A stretch of DNA of 64,000 nt from Muscardinus avellanarius (Eukaryota > Chordata > Mammalia > Rodentia > Gliridae), in assembly GCA_963383645.1 (NCBI GenBank), contig OY726569.1, forward strand, positions 74,333,135 to 74,397,134, given 5' to 3'. The translations under genes were made by a program, and so were the position numbers. This document shows positions 57,241 through 64,000 of the stretch, piece by piece. The stretch's first letter is position 1. Every line of letters starts with the position of its first letter. A model generated the notes under the pieces. It was not told the DNA's origin. It saw only the letters and a program-made list of their open reading frames with translations, and made no database searches.

Positions 57241-58318
57241 GATAGATTGGACTTTACAAAATGACCCATGATTCCTTTAGGTAGTATTAGGTGGGGTTTC
57301 CTGACAAGCCAAGTGACTAGAGGCAGCAAAGGTAGCATAGTTCCCAGTTCTTTTGCCTCCAAGCCTTGGCTTGTGTTATTTCTTCTTGGATCCCTCATTA
57401 TCACCAGCACCACCAATCCCTTCTTTACCTACCTCTTTTTAGTTTAGACTGTCTAGTTCTTCTCTTCTGTGTGCCATATTGCCCTGTGCTCGGTACTTCC
57501 CTACTGTATTACCATCTGTTTCCTTGTTCTCCTGACCTCACACATGAGCTTCCTGAGGGCAGATTGTCTTGGTATCACCTGTTACTGGAGTTGCTGGTCC
57601 AGTGCCTAGAGTGTAGTATATACACAGTGAATGTTGAATGAGTGGCCCCTCTGGGCTGGCACACCCCAGTGTGCTCTGGGAGCTGTGCTGGGTCCTCCTT
57701 CAACCCCAGGTTCCTCACTCCACTCAGGCTGTTTTTCTGAGCTGTGTGGGTGCTGGAGAACCTTGTTTATTGCTGAGCATTGTTTCTGAGGCTGTGCTTC
57801 CTGGGACAGGCTGCGGTAGCCATGCCCACCCCCTGGGTGCTCTTGCAAACCTCCCTGGACCTTGATTTGATCTTATTTCTCTCCATTTCCAGTCCTGGGG
57901 GAGCAGCCTGCAGGCATATGCAGGTTGCTGTCCCCTAGCAGCTGCCTGGGGTTGGGCCATGTGGTGCTTGTGGTGAGTGCCCCTGTGGGAGTCTGGTGTG
58001 TGTAGCATTCTGAGCTCTGTCAGGACACTGAAGACACTGACCACTGATGGAATGTCCTGGGCGGACAGGTGCAGGGTGGGGTCCAGGTCCCTTTTCCCTT
58101 CCCCTTTCTCCATCTCCTGTTCGTTGCTCTGTAAGGCTTTCTTCCTCCAAGTCTTGGTTTTGTTTCAGCTGCTGTCTCCCAGCACTCTGCTGGGAGAACC
58201 CTTGCTGTGTTTTTGTTTACTCAGTGTATGTTCTTTGCCCCTTGCTCTGGCCCCAAGAATCTTTATATAAGACAGCAGCAGGAAAAGAAAAGAAGAAACC
58301 TTTAGAAATGAAACTTTG
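57241..58318. other. Unclassified, with an L2 relic
   Basis: 57,440-57,645 resembles an L2 3' end: 'catgagcttcctgagggcag', 'ccagtgcctagagtgtagta', 'gtgaatgttgaatga'. The rest (57,650-58,318) is GC-richer and unclassified. Confidence 0.55.
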
Positions 58319-58515
58319 AGCTGGGCGTGGTGGCGCACACTTGTAATCCCCGCGCTTGGGAGGCTGAGACAGGAGGATCACACAGGTTCGAAGCCAGCCT
58401 CAGCTACTTAGTGAGGCTCTCAGCAACTTAGTGAGACCCTGTTTCCAAGTAAAGTATACAGTAGGTCTGGGAGTATAGCCCAGAGGTAGAAAGCCTCTGG
58501 GTTCTACCCCCAGTA

Positions 58516-58555
<40 letters not shown>
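58319..58555 (+). repeat. MEN SINE, intermediate subfamily, with (CA)n
   Basis: 'ccccgcgcttgggagg', head B box 'GGTTCGAAGCC', full-length linker, tail 'gtctgggagtatagcccag' but ending 'gggttctaccccc'. It is a good reference for the intermediate type. The CA tail lies at 58,516-58,554. Confidence 0.9.
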
Positions 58556-58556
<1 letters not shown>

Positions 58557-59070
58557 ACTTTGGAACCCTGTTGATCTCTGCTCAGATGCAAATGATGAAT
58601 CTCTTCCCTACCTTTGGGTTCACTACCTTGTTTTACAGTCTCCTGGAGAATCTTTGAACCACAAGGGTGGGCCAAGTCACTCTCTTGAACAAGCTGTAAT
58701 TTATTTTGTGCTTCATGCCTTGCCTGGCTCTCTGGGCTTGTGTGGACAAAGGAAAGAGGCAAGGGAAGTTACCTGCTCCCATCTCTTAGTAACTCTGGGT
58801 TGGGAGGTTCTGAGGGAGTGTGTGTATAAACTGTGCAAGGAGGTTGGATTGGGCAGGGGCATGGACAGAATCTTAAAAGCCAATTTTAGTAAGTGAAGAG
58901 GTGACAAATCAGGGACTAGAAAATCAGTGTATGCTAAAGTAGGGCTTCCTGGGGAACCTTGCTGAAATGCAGATTCCCATTCAGTGGATCTGGGAAGAAG
59001 GTAGAGGTTTAGTTTCTTAAAAAAAAACCCAGGGGATGCCAGTGCTGCCATTTATTTATTTATTTAGTAA
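58556..59070. other. Unclassified stretch
   Basis: No gene is supported. Confidence 0.4.
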
Positions 59071-59074
59071 TTTT

Positions 59075-59280
59075 TTTGCGAGTCCGGGGATGGAATCCAG
59101 GGGCATTTGACCTCTGAGCTACACCCCCAGCCCTATTTTTTATTCTGTATTTTCAAACCAGGATTTCACTAAGTTGCTACAGAGGGCCTCACTAAGTAGC
59201 TGAGGCTGTCCACAAACGGCGATCCTCCTGTCTCAGCCTCTCAAATGCTGGGATTACAAGCGTGCGCCACCATGCCCGGC
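59075..59280 (-). repeat. MEN SINE, minus strand
   Basis: 'gagtccggggatggaatcc' to 'ccaccatgcccggc', behind a TTTA tail. Confidence 0.88.
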
Positions 59281-59389
59281 ACTGCTGCCCGTTAATGAAC
59301 ATTTTAATTTGAATAGCAAGGCCCTGTCCTTCCTCTTAATACTTGGTCAAAGAGATTGACAGGAGGGAGGCCAGTACCAACTTTCATAT

Positions 59390-59785
59390 TTTAAACTCAA
59401 GGGAGGGCCTGAGCTGGTCAGTATCTGCTGAGCTTTTTCCTGGGGCCCTCTTTCCTGGGCTTCTCTACACTCCTCTGGTTCAGTTTGGTTTTCACTATAA
59501 AAGAACCTCTGTACCTCTGTCCTTCAGTGATGGACCATGCATAGGCATAATATTGGCTCCTTGCCTCTGATAAGTTGGGTCCAGCACTCGTGTGACTTTG
59601 TGTCACACGACCTCTGCAGGGCAAGGGAGGGGCTGAAACCCCCAGGTCCTCTAGCTTCGAATAGACGCGGGCCCCAGGGTGCCTCGCCCTGATTCCCGGG
59701 AGAGCCGAGCCGTGCCATTAAAACTTTACATGCCATGTGTACCGGACCTCTCTCGTGTTTTTCACACTCCGCCGTACTCACATTA
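59390..59785 (+). mobile_element. Candidate LTR with CpG-dense R/U5 part
   Basis: CTATAAAAG at 59,495-59,503 and ATTAAA at 59,717-59,722 have the spacing of an LTR TATA box and poly(A) signal. The part from 59,585 to 59,775 keeps many CpGs in an otherwise CpG-poor area. It includes a perfect hairpin TCGTGTGAC/GTCACACGA (59,588-59,610, loop TTTGT). No internal retroviral sequence is seen and I could not find terminal TG/CA with a duplication. The LTR call is inference. A small CpG-rich regulatory element is the alternative. Confidence 0.4.
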
Positions 59786-60260
59786 TTTTTTATTTTACTC
59801 ACATAATTTTTCATTTTACTTATCAGCCTCTTCTCTGTGGTTCATTGTAAATAGATGAGACCAAACCTACCATTTAAAATAGAATGGTAGAATCAGAAGA
59901 ACATTACACCGTTTTTTCTAACCTCTTCATTCCGCTTAGGTGGAAATAAGCTCAGAAAAGTTTCAAGATCACATCCAGAATCTCAGCCAGTGGTAGGACG
60001 GGGGTAAAAAGCCAGATGTCTTCATTCTCAAGCTTCTCTCTCAGAGACCAGAAACTCCAGTTAGGGACTCAAAATGTTGATTTGGGCACCTGAAGGTGGG
60101 ACAGAAGTCTTCCCAGTGGTGTGAGGAATTTCGTACTATATGCACCACCAAGGTAAACCTCTGGACATCTCTGCAGCCATGCATTTCCAGGGTTTTCAGC
60201 TGCAGCACTGTTTACATTTTAGGCCAAATAATTCTTTGTTTTTTGTTTTTGGGGTTGTTT
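59786..60260. other. Unclassified, MIR-like piece
   Basis: 59,900-59,995 ('ccgcttaggtggaaataagc') is weakly MIR-like. Nothing else is recognised. Confidence 0.35.
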
Positions 60261-60264
60261 TTTT

Positions 60265-60458
60265 TTGTACTGGGGATGGAACCCAGGGACATTTTACCTT
60301 GGAGGTACACCCCCAGCCTTATTTTTTTATACTTTATTTAGAATCAGGGTCTCACTAAGTTGCAAAGGACATGAAGTAGCTGAGGATGACTGTGAGCCAT
60401 GATCCTCCTGTCTCAGCCTCTGGAATTCTGGGATTACAAGCGCACCACCAGGCCCGGC
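60265..60458 (-). repeat. MEN SINE, minus strand
   Basis: 'gtactggggatggaaccc' to 'gcaccaccaggcccggcc'. Confidence 0.85.
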
Positions 60459-60925
60459 CCTTTGTTTTCTTTTGGGAGTGTGTGGGAGGGGGGCGGACCT
60501 GTGCATGGTAGAATGTTTAGCAGCATCCCTGGCCCTACCTTTAGATACCAGTAGCAAGTCATGACAAAACTGATAACCTCTAGATACTGCCATATGAGGA
60601 AACCAGACCAAAGTTCATGGAACAATGAATTGTCACCTGCATTGCCCCTCTAGGAATGTAGAGCCCCAGGCTGGACTCTGAAGAATAGAAGGAGATTTTG
60701 CTGCTCTCTTTGGATTGCACAGCAAAGAATTAAATAACTCATTCCCATCTTGAGTTATTCTTATCTGCCTATGTCAAGGAGCATTCTTCCATTTTGACAA
60801 TGATTTTATCAGAACTTGGAGAGGCCCAGTCAGACACATTAACAAATACATGTCTTTACTTAAGGAGGCCTACTTACACTTGATGCTGGTAGGCTATCTC
60901 ATTACTTATTTATATACTTATTTAT
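60459..60925. other. Unclassified stretch
   Basis: No gene is supported. Confidence 0.4.
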
Positions 60926-60929
60926 TTTT

Positions 60930-61136
60930 GTGATACTAGAGATTGAATCCAGGGCTTCCTACATGATACGCAAGTCTATTACTGAGCTACACCCCTGACC
61001 CTTTAATTAAAAAAAATTTTTTGAGACAGAGTTTCTCTAAGTTACTGAGACTGTTTTCAAACTTGTATCCTTCTGTCACAGCCTACTGAGTAACTGGGAT
61101 TATAGGTGTGTGCTACCAGGCCCTACTTCATTTATT

Positions 61137-61173
<37 letters not shown>

Positions 61174-61720
61174 TTTTGTGGTACTGGAGATGGAATCCAG
61201 GGGCATTCTACCTCTGAGCTATACCCCCAACCCTATTTTTTATTCTTTATTTTGAAACCTGGTCTCACTGAGTTACAAAGAGCCTCATTAAGTAGCTGAG
61301 GCTATCTGTGAACCTTGATCTGCCTATCTCAGCCTCCCAAATGATGGGATTACAAATGTGCACCACCACACCTGGCTTCTATTTTTTGTTTTTAAAACAA
61401 GGTCTCGGCTGGGCATGCTGGCGCATGCTTGTAATCCCCTGCGCTTGGGAGGCAGAGACAGGAGGATCGCACAGGTTCGAAGCCAGCCACGCTGGCTTAA
61501 GAGACCCTGTTTCCAAATAAAAAGTATAAAATATGTCTGGGAGTGTAGCCTGGAGGTAGAAGGGTTTCCAGGAACCCCAGTACCACCCCAAAAAAAAAAA
61601 AAAAAGTCTCACTAAGTTGCAGAAGGCCTCACTAAGTAGCTGAGGCTGTCCGAGAACCACGATCCTCCTGTCTCAGCCTCCCAGGTACTAGGATTACAAG
61701 TGTGTGCCATCACACCTGGT
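60930..61720 (-). repeat. SINE cluster with nested derived MEN
   Basis: An ID-bearing copy lies at 60,930-61,125 (minus). An ATA tract (61,132-61,172) begins a minus MEN (61,178-61,404 and 61,606-61,720). A plus-strand derived copy (61,405-61,605) splits it. 'GTCTC' repeats at both joints. Confidence 0.85.
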
Positions 61721-61739
61721 TTATTGTTATTTTTTAAAG

Positions 61740-62405
61740 TTTTTTTCTTTTTTTTTTCTTTCTTTATTTTTTATTAATTTATTTTTTAAATTGGTGCATT
61801 GTAGTCATATATCAATCACATTGGAGTACAAGACTTGAGAGGATATACAAGCACACATCATCCAATTAGCCCTCCTCCAGCCCCCATCCCATTCCCTCCC
61901 CCTCCCTCCATCCCACGCTTCTTTGGTGATTTACTTTGATACATTTGTTTATGTACCTCCTGCGTTTTAAAGAGGCTCTGTCCTTCAGTATTACATACCC
62001 TCTGATTGGTCACATTAGTTGCTTCACTATAGGGCCCTTTCTATAGCTCAACCTCTTCCTGTTGCCCTTTTCCTCCTAGTTATTGCTGATTAAGAGAAGC
62101 GTCTGATTTATATTTTCTGCGATATTTCTCTGTGCATGCTGCGTTGCAAGTACCGATCCCACTCTTGATGGTCCCAGTAGTGGCCTGGCTACTCAGTGGA
62201 CTGATCCAGACCTCGCTGGCTCAAGCAGCGGCCTTGCCTCATGGGAGGCCCCAGTTCTGGTCTCGCTGGCCCCCACACCGGTCTAACCCCTAAGCTGGCT
62301 TTGGTCCCGGCCTTGGAGGCCGCAGGAGTGAACTTGCCTCATGCCAGGCTCCGATGCTGGCCATTGGCCCCTGCACCGGCCTAACCCCTTGGCAGGATTC
62401 CAATT
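61740..62405 (-). mobile_element. Composite VNTR retroposon, copy 2
   Basis: Read on the minus strand it starts near 62,405 with 'attggaatcctgcc', aligning with the first unit of the copy at 43,551. It has about four 50-bp units, then the same unique domain (CCAATCAGAG, TTTAAAA and the G-rich purine run all present) and ends in an A-rich tail (61,740-61,790). By eye the unique domains are about 90% alike. Units here show more CpG loss than copy 1. T-rich flanks prevent a firm target-duplication call. Confidence 0.75.
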
Positions 62406-62414
62406 CTTTTCTTT

Positions 62415-62620
62415 TTTGATACTGGGGATTGAACCCAGGATCATTCTACCTCTGAGTTACACCCCCTAGACCTATTTCTTATTCATTATTTTGAAACAGG
62501 GTCTCACTAAGTTTTAGAAGGCTTCACTAAGTTGCTGAGACTGGCTGCAAATCTGTGATTCTCCTGTCTCAGTCTCCCAAGAACTGGGATTACAAGTGTG
62601 TGCCATCACACCTGGTTTAG
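62415..62620 (-). repeat. MEN SINE, minus strand
   Basis: 'gatactggggattgaaccc' to 'gccatcacacctgg'. Confidence 0.85.
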
Positions 62621-62639
62621 TTTTTAAAGTTCTAACTTG

Positions 62640-63570
62640 ATTTTATTTTATGATGAGATGAATCTTCCAATAGACCTTCCCTGTCTCTTTACAGTGTGTT
62701 AAGTAGTATTGCTATAAGATATAGGGCTATAGTCTGTAATGTTTTGAGGATATAGGTAAGTCTCTTTTGCGTGAGTCTAAGAAATCTATTTCTTTTCCCT
62801 CTTCAAATTCTACTCTACGTATAACAAATGTTTTTAAGGCCCTTGTGCTTAGCACTAAACCTCCCTGAAATATTTCAGCATACAAAAAGCATTAATGATT
62901 GAATGGATCCTCCATGGATTGCTTTCTGTCTTACATTATTCTGACCATTAAGTCTGCTATGATTCTTTATTTCTCTGTATGCAGTGTGCCTTTTAAGATT
63001 AACTCCCCAGCTGCTTTTAAGGTTTTCATTTTATCACTGATTTTCAACAGTGATGAATATATTTTCAACATTTTGTTTATTTTCTTGGAGTGCTAGCGAT
63101 TAAACCCAATGACATTCTACCTCTGGCCTACACCCCCAGCCCTATTTTATTTTTTTTAACTTGCAAACCGGGTCTCCCTAAGTTGCTGAGAGCCTCACAA
63201 AGTTGCTGACACTGGCTTTGAGCCTGCGCTCTTCCTGTCTCAGCTTCTCAAATACTGGTGATGACAGGTGTGAGCCACTATGTCTTGCAGTTTTTGACAT
63301 TTTTATTATAATGGCCTCGTGTTGTCTTTCTGTGTTTCTTCATGGAGTTTTGATTAGTAAGTTAATAAGTTTGATTTTTAGTGTCTTTGTCTACTAGTTC
63401 AATCATGTGTAACTTTTTGGTCTGTTTGTTCTTTTAGTTTTGGTTCATATTTTTCTTTATTTGAATACTTGTTAATTTTTGTTAGAATGCAGAGTGAAGT
63501 TTTACCTTGCTAAGTGCAGAAACTTTTTGTTTCCTTGTAAATATGTGCTTTTGACCTTTGTTCTCATGAG
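62640..63570. repeat. Ancient L1 (L1M) relic split by a MEN
   Basis: 'ccagctgcttttaaggtttt' (63,008-63,027), 'ttttcaacagtgatgaatat' and, after the minus-strand MEN at 63,088-63,290, 'tctactagttcaatcatgtg', 'ggttcatatttttctttatt' and 'gttagaatgcagagtgaa' follow the order of an old L1M 5' region. 62,640-62,900 is uncertain. Confidence 0.5.
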
Positions 63571-64000
63571 CAATTCAGTTACATAGAATTGGTTTGAGCC
63601 TTTCATGGCATATTTTTATGCTTTGTTGTGGCCAGTGCAGGACAGCTTTGTCTAGGGCGAAGATGTCCCCCTACAAGGTAAAACTCTTCTGAAGAATCCA
63701 CCCAGTACTCTGTGTGTTAGGAGATTTTTCAGCTCTGGCTGGTAGCAACATGAACTGTTTCTGTCTCTGTCTCTGAGTGCACTCTGGTGTGGTTGGTTAT
63801 CTCCCCAGCCTTGCTGGTTTCCTCACAGACATGCACAGATCAATGCCAGGCCCCAGTGGGATCCTCTGTCCATTTCTGGAGTTTTTCACTTTACAGCTAC
63901 CTCTTCTCAGTTACTTTATCCTGCACATTCTAGCCACTTTGGCCTCTCCAGGTTTCTAGCTCAAGGCAGAGATTGAACTCTCAGGTCTCCCCTTGAGTTT
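63571..64000. other. Unclassified end of window
   Basis: It may continue the L1M relic. No gene is supported. Confidence 0.35.

Overview
This window is nuclear DNA from a mammal, and the repeats point to a squirrel-type rodent (Sciuridae or a close relative). The commonest sequence is a dimeric SINE whose 7SL/B1-like head is joined to a tRNA-derived ID-like tail. This is the architecture of the MEN (B1-dID) SINEs described from squirrels. About a hundred full or partial copies lie on both strands. Around them are ID elements, MIR, L2 and L1M relics, MaLR and other ERV LTRs, and many CA, TTTA, TC and A-rich microsatellites. I see no bacterial-style genes. Nearly all short open frames are translations of SINEs and microsatellites and are not annotated as genes.

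The one clear gene feature is a CpG island at about 21,600-22,480. It has Sp1-type GC boxes, a palindromic NRF1-type site and an ATG-free stretch ending in a strong splice donor (GTGAGT from 22,120). I read it as the promoter and untranslated first exon of a plus-strand housekeeping-type gene that I cannot name. Most of 22,120-64,000 would then be its first intron, or intergenic. No coding exon is convincing; three weak splice-site-bounded candidates (9,406-9,534; 38,222-38,244; 40,459-40,649) are listed at low confidence.

Layout: 1-21,000 is a SINE-dense flank with two minus-strand ERV LTRs (about 6,165-6,968 and 9,550-10,020) and a possible fragment of the first near 11,000. 21,600-22,480 is the promoter. 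22,500-43,500 holds SINE clusters, a MaLR LTR, an L1M relic and a retroposed tRNA-Lys half. 43,550-44,760 is a GC-rich tandem-repeat retroposon. 44,800-61,700 holds SINE clusters, a retroposed intron-containing pre-tRNA-Tyr half and a CpG-dense LTR candidate. 61,740-62,405 is a second copy of the tandem-repeat retroposon on the opposite strand. 62,415-64,000 holds a SINE and an L1M relic.

The most interesting material is mobile-element biology. (1) A non-autonomous retroposon family has an internal 50-bp VNTR, a shared unique 3' domain and a poly(A) tail, an organisation like hominoid SVA/LAVA but built from unrelated sequence. (2) Two independent tailless tRNA-half retropseudogenes have intact target-site duplications. 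(3) A derived MEN subfamily appears to have moved its Pol III B box from the tRNA moiety to the 7SL moiety. (4) One ERV LTR end carries three back-to-back perfect hairpins.
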